DNA from: Drosophila miranda
Lineage: Eukaryota > Arthropoda > Insecta > Diptera > Drosophilidae
Reading direction: 5' to 3'
Length of the DNA: 64,000 nucleotides
Assembly (NCBI RefSeq): GCF_003369915.1
Contig: NW_022881614.1
Coordinates: 36,501,842 to 36,565,841 of the forward strand
Each line of letters starts with the position of its first letter. Position 1 is the stretch's first letter. The notes below the pieces were generated by a model. The model was not told where the DNA came from, made no database searches, and saw nothing but the letters and a program-made list of their open reading frames with translations. Below, piece after piece: positions 10,264-22,983 of the stretch. Position numbers and translations under genes: made by a program.

Positions 10264-11890
10264 TTATTCCTCATCGGAATCGGATTGATTTGTCGGCTTG
10301 AGGCTGCCAAAGACCTTGGCCGGTATGGCCATTTGTTCGAAGCGCAGTTTCTTCATGATGAGGCCCTCGTCATCGGTTTTGGTTGTGGCCTATTTGTGGC
10401 CTCGAGCAGCCGCATGGCATCCGGTCCGGAGCCAGCACCAGCATCGGCAGCCACACCATTCGTGTTCGTGTTGACAAACTGGGCAGCCATCATGTTGACC
10501 TGAGTGTTGGAGGTGGCCTGAATGGAACGCTTGATCCGCAGCACTTCACGCATCGTATCCTCGTTGCCATGACGCACCTCGAACTCCTTCCAGGTCTGCC
10601 AGAAGTCCGCCGTGATGCGGGGATCGCACACCTGTTGGGACAAAGCAGAAGAGAGCTTAGAATATTGACGATCCAACGGTTAAATGTCGACTCACCTGTG
10701 AGCGTAGATGGCCCTGGCTCGATCCACCTAGCCCAGCTTCGTCTCCAGCTCGTCGAATTTGACGCACATGTGGCGCATATGCTGCTCGTGCAGAGCCTCG
10801 ATGGCCTTCTCGTAGATCTCCCTGGTGCGTGGCAGGCCGTAGATCTCGGCGGCCTTCTTCACGAATATGTTGTACATGTCGAACATCTCCTCTTCCTTGA
10901 CGGCGGACGTGGCGCGATCGTAGACGGACATGGCATGCCGGGCCAGGCCGTGCTCCTCCTCCAGCTTCGCGTAGAGCTGGTAAAAGTACTTGGATTGCTC
11001 AGCGGGTCACTGATCCAGGCACTGTTCGAAGAGGTCGCGGGCCCGCTCCAGCTTTTTGCCCCCGTAGCGCGCGAGGAACTTGCTTAGATACGAGTTCCAG
11101 ATGTACACATTCGGCCACTTAAACAGGGCAATGCCCTTCTCGTAGGCCCGATAGGCCTCCTCGAAGTAGTTGTGCTCTTCGAGGAACATGCCATAGTTGA
11201 TGATCACCTGCGGCGTGCAGATCTTCAGGTCGATGATGCTCTCGTAGACGGCCTCGCAGGTCTTGAAGGTGCCAAAAGACTCCTCCAGATCGGCGTACAT
11301 GGACCACACCTTCAGGGATCTGTGGAGGCGCGACTGCACTGTCTCCGAGTCGTCGTGATACGCCACCTTCCGCTTGGGCATGGCCGTGGCACGTTGCATC
11401 AGCTTGAGGGCTGCCTCGAACTTCTGCTGGCGCAGCTCCATCTTCGCCCATTCGCACCACACGGCGGCCAGATCCGCCACCTTGACGTACTCTACCTCGG
11501 TGCCCCGCTCGAAGACCACGCGGGCGTCCTCCCCCTGGCCATTGGACTCGTAGAACTTGGCAAACTCCACCCAGAGGGTGTGCAGCTTTCCCACCGCCAG
11601 CTTGGTCTGGACTGTCTGCACGGCCTCGGTGTAGGTGTTGATGACCTCCGTGGGCTTGTCCTCGTACAGGTTGACCCGCTTGTGCCACTCGTGAACGTTG
11701 TGCGGATTCTGGCGCAGCAGGACACTGTTCAGCAGCAGCAGACGCCTCTCCATGAAGTATTCGAAGCGCGACAGGCGCAGCTCCACATCGATGTCGTCCT
11801 CCTCGGTGGCCTCCTCGTTCTTGGCCACCTCCTCCATGCGCTTGTTCAACGACAGCTCCTCGAACTGCGCAAAGCTGGCCTCGCAAAAGG
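10264..11890 (-). pseudogene. SYF1/XAB2 splicing-factor fragment, copy 2
   Basis: HAT-repeat sequence is open from 11849 (NKRMEEVAKNEE...) to 11007. The first C-terminal exon piece lies at 10728-10931. A 64-bp intron (10632-10695, GT-AG, minus strand) precedes the exon [20 protein letters not shown]. The intron is the same size and sequence as in copy 4. Lesions: a frameshift around 11007, where CACTGATCC replaces a longer sequence; loss of 8 bp before the intron; and a deletion near 10390 fusing RLLEA to the final KTDDEG tail. The N-terminal part of SYF1 is missing with the same breakpoint as the other copies. It has no internal EYARVVFERGT duplication. Confidence 0.88.
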
Positions 11891-12291
11891 GCTATGCTGC
11901 CTTAACAAAGGCCAAAAGACTGTGGGCCAGGGGGGCAAGGGGACAATAGAAGCCAAAAGATTGACAGAGGCGAGTGAATTCCGTAAATTTATATAAACGA
12001 TATTGCGGTTCACATTTTGCACTTTCGCTCAATTAACTCAACTAATTGACATTTGAAAATACATGCGGTGAAAGGAAGTACATATGTACACATGTATGTA
12101 CATGTGGGTCCGTAAAGGACAACAGCAGGAGATAATTATAAGTGCAGGAATTTTAATTCAACCTTCAACCTCAGCCTTTGCATGGCTCTGGAGCTCGAAA
12201 GTGATTTACAAAAGAAGCACTTTAGTCGGAAACATAAACATTCATTCCCCACCTCTTCACAGCACTTGACCAGAAACAACAGCAACAACAA
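11891..12291. other. Unit spacer, copy 2
   Basis: SYF1-proximal spacer, colinear with 3426-3800, interrupted by the DINE-1 insertion at AACAACAA. No gene seen. Confidence 0.6.
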
Positions 12292-12842
12292 CGAGGGGGA
12301 ACGTTGTGAGTTGCTGCGGACACCGCAACTCTACAGTTATACCCGATACTAAGTCAGTCGATACCGGCAGACGCCGCTAATATTGAACGACACGACAAAG
12401 AGTGCGTGCGAGAGAGACAGAAAATCAGTCTGAGCGTGACGTCGGGCGCTGCGTAGCCACTGCAAATTGATTTGTTCCTATTGGCTATAAAAATGATCTG
12501 ATCCAGATTCAGCAATCTGATAGATATGGTCATAATCTATTATTCTGCGTTTTTACCTCCTTTGTGTGAGCGGAAGGAGGCGGGGCAAAGTTTTGAAATT
12601 TTCTTGTAGCAGTGACATATCACAGAAGTCTGGATCCAAAACATCGTTCCTCTCGCTCTTATAGTCTTTGAGCACTAGGCGCTGAAGGGGACGGACAGAC
12701 GACTCAATCGACTCGGCTATTGATGCTGATCAAGAATATATATACTTTATGGGGTCGGACACGATTCCTTCTGCACGTTACACACATCCACTTTTACCAC
12801 AAATCTAATATACCCCAATACTCATTTTGAGTATCGGGTATA
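12292..12842 (+). mobile_element. DINE-1-like element, internally deleted, copy c
   Basis: Both ends are present but the middle is deleted (551 bp against about 1.13 kb). Only one GTGGATGC-type module remnant remains and the microsatellite is reduced to a few bases. The flanks AACAACAA and AAAATCAC join into the uninterrupted spacer of other units, so this copy defines both ends of the element. Confidence 0.75.
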
Positions 12843-13204
12843 AAAATCACAATTATAAAGGGAGTCAGGGCGAGGCATACACTGTCAAAAAACAATATAC
12901 GAGAATAAATAATTAAACCCATTTTTATATACATTTCTCCCGATATTATTCTCTAAATTGAAAGAAAACAACAGGTATAAATTTTCATTAGCTTTGAACT
13001 GAAAACCTTTTAAGATAAGCCGAAGTTGACTTTTTCGGTATTTTTCGTTATTTTTATAGTCCTGTTTGCCTTTAGTATTTTCTCCTATAAGACAGATGAT
13101 TCTTGGTAAAAGTTTGTCCCCTTATTTGCCTCCATACTAAACAAAATGCTATAATGAATTTATTTATATTTTTATAATGATTTATAATGAATCTCAACAA
13201 TAAA
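12843..13204. other. Unit spacer between two DINE-1 copies
   Basis: Colinear with 5461-5770, then a short AT-rich segment (TTATAATGAATCTCAACAATAAA) not seen in the other units. No gene. Confidence 0.55.
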
Positions 13205-14318
13205 CGAGGGGGAACGTTGTGAGTTGCAGCGGACACCGCAACTCTACAGTTATACCCGATACTAAGTCAGTAGGAGAGAGAGCCACTCCGGCAGACGCCG
13301 CTAATTTGAACGACACGACAAAGAGTGCGTGCGAGAGCGACAGTAAATCAGTCTGAGCGTGACGTCGGGGGCTGCGTAGCCAATGCAAATTGATTTGTTC
13401 CTTTTGGCTATAAAAATGATCTGATCTGATCCAGATTCAGCAATCTGATAGATATGATCATTATCTATGATTCTGCGTTTTTAGTTTTCTCGTATCCTCA
13501 ATATTGTGGATGCAACAGATTTTCGTCCTTTGTGGGGCGGAAGGGGGTGGGGCGAAATTTTGAGAAGTGAGATCTAACAGGAGTGCGGATACCAAATTTG
13601 GTTACTCTAGCCTTAATAGTCTCTGAGATTTGTGAATATCCCCAGATTTGCATCCTTTGCGTGGCGGAAGGGGGTGTGGCGAAATTTTGAAACAAACTCG
13701 TCTCGGTCCGATATATTAGGAGTGTGGATACCAAATTTGGTTGCTCTAGCTTTTATAGTCTCTGAGATCTAGGCGCTAATGTTTTACTCTAAGCAAAGCC
13801 GGCTATGCTACGTGTGTGTTAGAGAGAGACAGGGCGAGAAAAAATGAAATTGTTTTCTTGATGCTGGCTATAATAATAATACGATCCAATTCATATTCTG
13901 CAGTCTAAAAGATATGGTCATTCTCTACGATTCTGCGTTTTTGGTTTTCTCGTATCTTTAAAATTGTGGATGCCACAGATTTTCGTCCTTTGTGGGGGCG
14001 GAAGTGGAAAGGGCGAAGTTTTGAAATATTTTTGTAGCAGTGACATATCACAGAAGTCTGGATCCAAAACATCGTTGCTCTAGCTCTTATAGTCGTTGAG
14101 CACTAGGCGCTGAAGGGGACGGACAGACGGACAGACGGACGGACGGACAGACGGACAGACGGACAGACAGACATGGCTCAATCGACTCGGCTATTTATGC
14201 TGATCAAGAATATATATACTTTTTAGGGGGTCGGAAACGATTCCTTCTGGACGTTACACACATCCACTTTTACCACAAATCTAATATACCCCAATACTCA
14301 TTTTGAGTATCGGGTATA
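13205..14318 (+). mobile_element. DINE-1-like element, copy d
   Basis: Full-length copy somewhat diverged from copies a, b and f. It has its own microsatellite (14118-14171) and a GA-rich stretch at 13822-13842. Its last 114 bp equal positions 1-114, so the same insertion preceded unit 1. Confidence 0.75.
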
Positions 14319-14469
14319 AATAGCGACCTTTTTGCATATTTTATGTGGTTCTTTTCATCCTTCAATCAGCATGGAATTGTAAACTCTGGATTAAAAATGA
14401 ACAATAATAAAAATGTGTTCGTGTAACCTCTTGGGGTGTGTACCTTTTGGCAATTTGGTGAAAATGGGT

Positions 14470-14496
14470 GGGGGGGGGGGGGGGGGGGGGGGGGGG
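14470..14496 (+). repeat. Poly(G) tract, 27 G
   Basis: Same site as the 15-G run at 266-280, expanded by 12 bases. It accounts for a change in offset between units 1 and 3. Confidence 0.9.
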
Positions 14497-14581
14497 TTGG
14501 TGGTGGTCTTGGTACTTCAATTAACAAAAAATTTGGAACGCGGAACATTAACAAAGGAATTGTGTAACGAACATAATCAGA

Positions 14582-16105
14582 TTACTTGCCGTCTGGGCAA
14601 GCCATCTGAAACAGAAACTGAACGATGGTGCGAGTGGGACGGCCAGTCATGCGGCCCTTCAGCAAATATGGGAGCGGATTGTAGCGCGTGAGCATGCCCA
14701 CGTTGCGGATGTCCAGGTGGGCCCAGTGGACGCACGGCACCAGCTCGTGCAGAACGGCGGCAGCGATGCAGCTGGAGGCGGGGCCACGTCCGCGGTTGCT
14801 GATGTCAAAGGTGTCGTTCGGCTTGATCAGCTCCTTGAAGTAGCGCCACAGGGGCAGACGCCAAACGCGATCCCCCTTAAGGGCACCGGCATTCTCGAAC
14901 TGCTTGTAGACGAAGTTCGAATTGCTGAAAATCCCGGCTGCTGCTCCGCCCAGCGCTGGGCAGACGGCGTAGCCCACTGTAGCAATGTGCACGACCATGC
15001 GCGGCTTGTAGATCGTCTGGGCGTAGAGCAAGGGATCGGCCATGGCCATCACACCAGCCTTGCTGACGTCCACGAAGCCGAGAGTTTTGCCATTGAGGAG
15101 GGACACCACGTCGCCAGGCTTGGCCGCCATTCCGGAGGGCATGTTCTCGTACAGCGGCAGCAGTGCCGTTATGTTTAGGGGCAGCGATAGCGCAGCGGCG
15201 GCTCGGATGACGCCCACGCAGGCGGCTGCACCGGACATGCAGCCGCGGTACATGGACAAGCAGTCCTTGGGACGGAGGCAGAGGCCTCCGCTGTTGAATG
15301 TGATGCCCTTGCCCAGCAGGAGGATGGGCTTGTCCTCGGGTGCGGTGCCGCAGTAGGCGATTTCCAAGGTGATCGGCGGCCCGCAGCTGCCCTTGGCCAC
15401 CATCAAGAAGCTGTTCAAGCTCTTGGACTCGATCCATGCTGCGTACCTCCACGGATACCCCGCAGGGGCACAGGGCATCCACCGTTGACTGGGCGAAGAT
15501 TGTGGGCGTCATCTGATTGGCCGGCGTATCGGCCAGGCGACGGGCCAGGTTCTGCGATTCGGCCTTGAACAGGCCCCGCATCCAGGCATCCGAGTCGGGA
15601 GAGTCGTACAGCTCCAGTTTGGGAATGAGTGTGCGGTCCCGACGGCGCTTGTTGGTGTTGTAGCGCCAGACGGCCAAGGCGCTCCCCTCGGCCGCCTGCT
15701 CCGCATACTCCATCGACTTCACGAAGACATCTGTGCAGCCCTGCAGTTGAAGGGAACGAGCCCCCACGCCGGCAGCGACGCGAGCGTTCTCCATTCCCTC
15801 GTCGGTCATCTCCAGGTCGTTGAAGCCGGCCCCCTCCTGTCCCACGCCGACCACGGCCACCGCACGGAACTCCGCATCCACGTTCATGAAGACACGGCCT
15901 TTTCCCAGCTGGCCACTCAGGCCCGTCTCGCGTATGAGATCAGTGATCTTACCCTGGACGCGATCGTCAAACTTCTCGCCGGATGGTGTCATCTTGGGCT
16001 GGCGGTCGACCTCCTTGGCGTACACGCCCACCACAACGCCTTTGATCACCGAGTCACATTTCTCGGCGTAGTGCCGTCGCTGTTCCACATCTCTGCGTCT
16101 GGCCA
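14582..16105 (-). pseudogene. M17 leucine aminopeptidase (S-Lap type) pseudogene, copy 3
   Basis: Near-identical to copy 1. The N-terminal domain is open from 16088. The C-terminal domain is in another frame ending at 14582-14584. The same 5-bp deletion near 15436 separates them. The N-terminal leader and start codon are missing, as in copy 1, with the homology ending at TCTGGCCAG near 16105. Only scattered substitutions separate copies 1 and 3, so copying happened after pseudogenisation. The C-terminal half retains RGRGPASSC and the terminal ACPDGK. Confidence 0.9.
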
Positions 16106-16360
16106 GTTCCAGATAAATTTTGCTTTTTTTCCGAATAAAAAAACTGTAAATCTAAAAAATAGAGAGAATAGATGTGCTTCCAACAGCTGATTCGAAATGA
16201 ATGAGATATCCCAAGGCTCAAACTCTGGCAGGGAAGCATTGCCTGCTGAGATTCGAGGAATTTATGAATTTCCGAACAAAACGAAGAATAGGTCTCAAAT
16301 CGAGGGAAGTATTCCACAGACAAACATTTATATTTCGCGTAATCAAAAGAAACAAAAGAT

Positions 16361-17892
16361 TTATCCCTCATCGGAATCGGATTGATTTGTCGGCTTGAGG
16401 CTGCCAAAGACCTTGGCCGGTATGGCCTTTTGTTCGAAGCGCAGTTTCTTCATGATGAGGCCCTCGTCATCGGTTTTGGTTGTGGCCTGGCCTGCCTCGG
16501 CCTGGTCTCCACTCGGCTGCTGCGGGTCCTCCTCCTCATCGTCGTCGTCATCCTCCCTGTCGCCAATATCAATCTCATCCGGATTGACGACTGTATTTTC
16601 CTTGCCCTTGGCCCCGCCCTGGGTCTCGTAGCCTTCTCGTAGATCTCCCTGGTGCGTGGCAGGCCGTAGATCTCGGCGGCCTTCTTCACGAATATGTTGT
16701 ACATGTCGAACATCTCCTCTTCCTTAACGGCGGACGTGGCGCGATCGTACACGGACATGGCATGCCGGTCCAGACCGTGCTCCTCCTCCAGCTTCGCGTA
16801 GAGCAGGTAAAAGTACTTGGCATGCTGAGCAGGACACTGATCCGGGCACTGTTCGAAGAGGTCGCGGGCCCGCTCCAGCTTTGTGCCCCCGTAGCGCGCG
16901 AGGAACTTGCTTAGATACGAGTTCCAGATGTCGTACACATTCGGCCACTTAAACAGGGCAATGCCCTTCTCGTAGGCCCGATAGGCCTCCTCTAAGTAGT
17001 TGTGCTCTTCGAGGAACATGCCATAGTTGATGATCACCTGCGGCGTGCAGATCTTCAGGTCGATGATGCGCTCGTAGACGGCCTTGCAGGTCTTGAAGGT
17101 GCCAAAGGACTCCTTCAGATCGGCGTACATGGACCACACCTTCAGGGATCTGTGGAGGCGCGACTGCACTGTCTCCGAGTCGTCGTGATACGCCACCTTC
17201 CGCTTGGGCATGGCCGTGGCACGTTGCATCAGCTTGAGGGCTGCCTCGAACTGCTGCTGGCGCAGCTCCATCTCCGCCCACTTGCACCACCCGGCGGCCA
17301 GATCCTCCACCTTGACGTACTCCACCGCGGTGCCCCGCTCGAAGACCACGCGGGCGTACTCCACCTCGGTGCCCCGCTCGAAGACCACTCGGGCGTCCTC
17401 CACCTGGCCATTGGACTCGTAGAACTTGGCAAACTCCACCCAGAGGGTGTGCAGCTTTCCCACCGCCAGCTTGGGCTGGACTGTCTGCACGGCCTCGGTG
17501 TAGGTGTTGATGATCTCCGTGGGCTTGTCCTCGTACAGGTTGACCCGCTTGTGCCACTCGTGAACGTTGTGCGGATTCTGGCGCAGCAGGACACTGCTCA
17601 GCAGCAGCAGACGCCTCTCCATGAGGTATTCTAAGCGCGACAGGCGCAGCTCCACATCGATGTCGTCCTGCTCGGTGGCCTCCTCGTTCTTGGCCACCTC
17701 CTCTATGCGCTTGTTCAACGACAGCTCCTCGAACTGCGCAAAGCTGGCCTCGCAAAAGGGCTCTGCTGCCCCAACAAAGGCCAAAAGACCGTGGACCAGG
17801 GCGGACAAGGGGACAATAGAAGCCAAAAGATTGACAGAGGTGAGTAAATTCCGTAAATGTATATAAACGATATTGCGGTTCACATTTTGCAC
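16361..17892 (-). pseudogene. SYF1/XAB2-derived chimeric ORF, copy 3 (480 codons open)
   Basis: An ORF of 480 codons (17892-16450) is uninterrupted. The first 50 or so codons come from unrelated upstream DNA and include a hydrophobic stretch (LLASIVPLSALVHGLLAFVGA). The centre is SYF1 HAT repeats starting at AQFEELSLNKR. It carries a 30-bp in-frame duplication of EYARVVFERGT (about 17315-17375). The last 55 codons are a frameshifted, Arg-rich reading of the acidic C-terminal region, produced by a deletion after EIYEKA near 16635. Family members are roughly 850 residues and this covers only the middle and end. It is either a decaying pseudogene or a new chimeric ORF. Copy 1 shares the same junctions, which argues for copying rather than independent selection. 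Confidence 0.8.
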
Positions 17893-18672
17893 TTTCGCTC
17901 AATTAACTCAACTAATTGACATTTGAAAATACATGCGGTGAAAGGAAGTACATATGTACACATGTATGTACATGTGGGTCCGTAAAGGACAACAGCAGGA
18001 GATAATTATAAGTGCAGGAATTTTAATTCAACCTTCAACCTCAGCCTTTGCATGGCTCTGGAGCTCGAAAGTGATTTACAAAAGAAGCACTTTAGTCGGA
18101 AACATAAACATTCATTCCCCACCTCTTCACAGCACTTGACCAGAAACAACAGCAACAACAAAAATCACAATTATAAAGGGAGTCAGGGCGAGGCATACAC
18201 TGTCAAAAAACAATATACGAGAATAAATAATTAAACCCATTTTTATATACGTTTCTCCCGATATTATTCTCTAAATTGAAAGAAAACAACAGGTATATAT
18301 TTTCATTAGCTTTGAACTGAAAACCTTTTAAGATAAGCCGAAGTTGACTTTTTCGGTATTTTTCGTTATTTTTATAGTCCTGTTTGCCTTTAGTATTTTC
18401 TCCTATAAGAAAGATGATTCTTGGTAAAAGTTTGTCCCCTTATTTGCCTCCATACTAAACATAAAGCTAACAAAATACTATCGATCTATTTTGTTTTATA
18501 TCTTTTTAGTTCATCGCCTATAATCGTACAGCAAAGAAAAACATAAACAACATTTTCTTACCTTCTTCCTGGTTCTTCCACTTTTGCTGCATTCTCTCTT
18601 TCTGTTCTTTCCTTGCCGTTTCCATTCTGTCGTTATATTCACACACAAACACACACAAAAGCACTATTATAA
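17893..18672. other. Unit spacer, copy 3
   Basis: Nearly identical to 3546-4325, including the exon-like ORF. No other gene seen. Confidence 0.65.
18562..18625 (-). pseudogene. Exon-like short ORF with splice donor, copy d
   Basis: Same sequence and donor as 4215-4278, without nonsense codons. Confidence 0.35.
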
Positions 18673-19807
18673 CGAGGGGGAACGTTGTGAGTTGCTGAGG
18701 AGACCGCAACTCTACGGTTATACCCGATACTAAGTCAGTATGGCTCTCCTCCGGCAGACGTCGCTAATTTGAACGACACGACAAAGAGTGCGTGCGAAAG
18801 AGACAGAAAATCAGTCTGAGCGTGACGTCGGGAGCTGCGTAGCCACTGCAAATTGATTTCTTGCTTTTGGCTACAAAAATGATCCGATCTGATCCAGATT
18901 CAGCAATCTGATGGATATGGTCATTATCTATGATTCTGCGATTTTAGTTTTCTCGAATATGCAATATTGTGGATGCAACAGATTTTCGTCCTTTGTGGTG
19001 GCGGAAGGGGGTGGGGCGAAATTCTGAGATATACGTTTTATAGTGAGATCTAACAGAAGTGCGGATACCAATTTGGTTACTCTAGCCTTAATAGTTTCTG
19101 AGATTTGTGGATGCCCCATATTTTCGCCCTTTGCGGGGGCGGAAGGGGGTGTGGCGAAATTTGGACACGAAACGGTCAAGGTCCGATATCACAGGAGTAT
19201 GGATACCAAATTTGGTTGCTCTGGCTCTTATAGGTAATGAGATCCTTGAACTCATATTTTGCAATTGACAAAACCGACCATGAAACCTGTGTGTTAGAGA
19301 GAGACAGAGCGAGAAAGAATGAAATTGTTTTCTAGATTCTGGCTATAATAATTATACGATATGGTTGAGATTTTACACTCTAGAACATATAGTCATCCTC
19401 TACGATTCTGCGTTTTTGGTTTTCTCGTATCGTCGAAATTGTGGATGCCACAGATTTTCGCCCTTTGTGGGGGCGGAAGTGGGCGGGGCAAAGTTTTGAA
19501 ATTTTCTTGTAGCAGTGACATATCACAGAAGTCTGGATCTAAAACATCGTTGCTCTAGCTCTTATTATCTTTGAGCACTAGGCGCTGAAGGGGACGGACA
19601 GACGGACGGACGGACAGACGGACAGACGGACAGACGGACAGACGGACGGACGGACAGACAGACATGACTCAATCGACTCGGCTATTGATGCTGATCAAGA
19701 ATATATATACTTTATGGGGTCGGAAACGATTCCTTCTGGACGTTACACACATCCACTTTTACCACAAATCTAATATACCCCAATTCTGATTTTGAGTATC
19801 GGGTATA
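18673..19807 (+). mobile_element. DINE-1-like element, copy f
   Basis: Near-identical to copy a (4326-5460) including module spacing. The microsatellite (about 19594-19662) differs in repeat number. A GA-rich stretch lies at 19297-19317. Confidence 0.75.
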
Positions 19808-21136
19808 AAAATCACAATTATAAAGGGAGTCAGGGCGAGGCATACACTGTCAAAAAAAACAATATACGAGAATAAATAATTAAACCCATTTTCATATACG
19901 TTTCTCCCGATATTATTCTCTAAATTGAAAGAAAACAACAGGCATATATTTTCATTAGCTTTGAACTGAAAACCTTTTAAGATAAGCCGAAGTTGACTTT
20001 TTCGGTATTTTTCGTTATTTTTATAGTCCTGTTTGCCTTAAGTATTTTCAACTATAAGAAAGATGATTCTTGGTAAAAGTTTGTCCCCTTATTTGCCTCC
20101 ATACTAAACATAAAGCTAACAAAATACTATCGATCTATTTTGTTTTATATCTTTTTAGTTCATCGCCTATAATCGTACAGCAAAGAAAAACATAAACAAC
20201 ATTTTCTTACCTTCTTCCTGGTTCTTCCACTTTTGCTGCATTCTCTCTTACTGTTCTTTCCTTGCCGTTTCCATTCTGTCGTTATATTCACACACAAACA
20301 CACACAAAAGCACTATTAAAAAAAAAAAAAACAGAAACACAAATGAATTTTATAATTTATTCATATTTTTCTTTCCGCGATCGGCTCTTTTTGTGCGCGA
20401 ATAATCCACTAATTTTTCCCGCAAGACGCACTTAGCACCAAAGACGCTCAGCTACAACGGTACAACAAATGAAACGAGAAGGCAGCAATTTTTGGTCGAA
20501 TAACAACAGATCACCAAAAAAAAACGGGACACGTTGACATACGTATATACATATGTAAATATATGTAATTCTTTCCGGCCATTGATTGTATTTATAATCC
20601 TATTAAATTATTGGTTTAAGTTAGTGGAAGGCGCGGCTAAGAGGCAACGGTACAGCAACTGGAATTTCCAAGCAACTCCACTCAACGAAAAGAAGGCGAG
20701 CGAAAGAGAATTACATAGAAGATCACGCGATGCGTCGCTCCCAATGCGAAAACCGAACGCATCGCTGTATGCGTGTGCATGTGTGTGCAGTTGCGGTTTT
20801 TGGCTGTGCATGTGAGAGCTCTATGTAAAGCCTCTGTAAGCAATAGCAACGCAATAATGAGCATAAGTATAGATGCTTGAGCGTAGAAGTGAAATGATGA
20901 ACAGAAGAGAGGAAAAGTAAAATAAGCGGCTAATTTCTCCACCATTTGTATTGCAAAAATGTTTTTCGAGGTTTTTAACGAGCCCGATTTGTAAAGACCT
21001 CACCTAGGCCAGATTTGCCCTATATTGTGCACCTCTTGGCAATTTGCGTGAAAATGTTGGGGGGTGTGGGGGTACTTCAATCAACAACAAATTTGGAACG
21101 CGGAACATTAACAAAGGAATTGTGTAACGAACATAA
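19808..21136. other. Unit spacer upstream of Lap copy 4
   Basis: Colinear with 7086-8407, with the exon-like ORF (20211-20274), an A-tract near 20319 and no DINE-1 insertion. A small insertion (GCTAATTTCTCC near 20930) restores sequence that is missing in the 8.2-kb copy and present in the inverted copy at 63362. No gene seen. Confidence 0.6.
20211..20274 (-). pseudogene. Exon-like short ORF, copy e, with nonsense codon
   Basis: Carries the same TAA as 7488-7551, consistent with duplication of the dimer. Confidence 0.35.
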
Positions 21137-22677
21137 TCAGATTACTTGCCGTCGGGGCAAGCCATCTGAAACAGAAACTGAACGATGGTGCGAGTGGGAC
21201 GGCCAGTCATGCGGTCCTTCAGCAAATATGGCAGCGGATTGTAGCGCGTGAGCATGCCCACGTTGCGGATGTCCAGGTGGGCCCAGTCGACGCACGGCAC
21301 CAGCTCGTGCAGAACGGCGGCAGCGATGCAGCTGACACCATGTCAAAGGGGTCGTTCGGCATGATCAGCTCCTTGAAGTAGCGCCACAGGGGCAGACGCC
21401 AAACGCGATCCCCCGTAAGGGCACCGGCCTTCTCGAACTGCTTGTAGACGAAGTTCGAATTGCTGAAAATTCCGGCTGCTGCTCCGCCCAGCGCTGGGCA
21501 GACGGCGTAGCCCACTGTAGCAATGTCCACGACCATGCGCGGCTTGTAGCTCGTCTGGGCGTAGAGCAAGGGATCGGCCATGGCCATCACACCAGCCTTC
21601 CTGACGTCCACGAAGCCGAGAGTTTTGCCATTGAGGAGGGACACCACGTCGCCAGGCTTGGCAGCCATTCCGGAGGGCATGTTCTCGTACAGCGGCAGCA
21701 GTGCCGTTATGTTTAGGGGCAGCGATAGCGCGGCGGCGGCTCGGATGACGCCCACGCAGGTGGCTGCCCCGGACATGCAGCCGCGGTACATGGACAAGCA
21801 GTCCTTGGGACGGAGGCAGAGGCCCCCGCTGTTGAATGTGATGCCGTTGCCCAGCAGGAGGATGGGCTTGTCCTCGGGTGCGGTGCCGCAGTAGGCGATT
21901 TCCAAGATGATCGGCGGCTCGCAGCTGCCCTTGGCCACCATCAAGAAGCTGTTCAAGCTCTTGGACTCGATCCAGTCCATGCTGCGTACCTCCACGGATA
22001 CCCCGCAGGGCACAGGGCATCCACCGTTGACTGGGCGAAGATTGTGGGCGTCATCTGATTGGCCGGCGTATCGGCCAGGCGACGGGCCAGGTTCTGCGAT
22101 TCGGCCTTGAACAGGCCCCTCATCCAGGCATCCGAGTCGGGAGAGTCATACAGCTCCAGTTTGGGAATGAGTGTGCGGTCCCGACAGCGCTTGTTGGTGT
22201 TGTAGCGCCAGACGGCCAAGGCGCTCCCCTCGGCCGCCTGCTCCGCATACTCCATCGACTCCACGAAGACATCTGTGCAGCCCTGCAGTTGAAGGGAACG
22301 AGCCCCCACGCCGGCAGCGACGCGAGCGTTCTCCATTCCCTCGTCGATCATCTCCAGGTCGTTGAAGCCGGCCCCCTCCTGTCCCACGCCGACCACGGCC
22401 ACCGCACGGAACTCCGCATCCACGTTCATGAAGACACGGCCTTTTCCCAGCTGGCCACTCAGGCCCGTCTCGCGTATGAGATCAGTGATCTTACCCTGGA
22501 CGCGATCGTCAAACTTCTCGCCATCTTGGGCTGGCGGTCGCCCTCCTTAGCGTACACACCCACCACAACGCCTTTGATCACCGAGTCACATTTCTCGGCG
22601 TAGTGCCGTCGCTGTTCCACATCTCTGCGTCTGGTCAGGAATGTGTGCTGGACACGCCTGCACAGGGCGTGCATCAA
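21137..22677 (-). pseudogene. M17 leucine aminopeptidase (S-Lap type) pseudogene, copy 4
   Basis: This is the longest colinear copy. The leader MHALCRRVQHTFLTRRR begins near 22674. A 10-bp deletion near 22523 shifts the frame. The middle is read from 22429. A 1-bp deletion near 22009 (GCAGGGCAC for GCAGGGGCAC) shifts it again. A 22-bp-class deletion near 21334, shared with copy 2, replaces the GRGPASSC segment. The segment around WIESKSLNSFLMVAKGS is intact here. The GKG loop reads GNGITFNSGG, so even the metal-binding Lys is replaced by Asn. The DVSKAGVM-type motif reads DVRKAGVM. Confidence 0.9.
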
Positions 22678-22983
22678 GCGTACAGACTTCTCTTATTTTT
22701 CAGACAGTTCCAGACAAATTTTACTTTTTTTTCCGAATAAAAAAACTGTAAATCTAAAAAATAGACAGAATAGATGTGCTTCCAACAGCTAATTCGAAAG
22801 GAATGAGATATCCCAAGGCTCAAACTCTGGCAGGGAAACATTGCCAACGCCTGCTGAGATTCGAGGAATTTATGAATTTCCGAACAAAACGAAGAATAGG
22901 TCTCCGAAGAATAGGTCTCAAATCGAGGGAAGTACTCCACAGACATACATTTATATTTCGCGTAATCAAAAGAAACAAAAGAT

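Noticed and set aside
16450..17892. SYF1 copy 3 as an intact functional splicing-factor gene
   Set aside because: The N-terminal part is missing and the last 55 codons are out of the family frame. At best it is a chimeric ORF.
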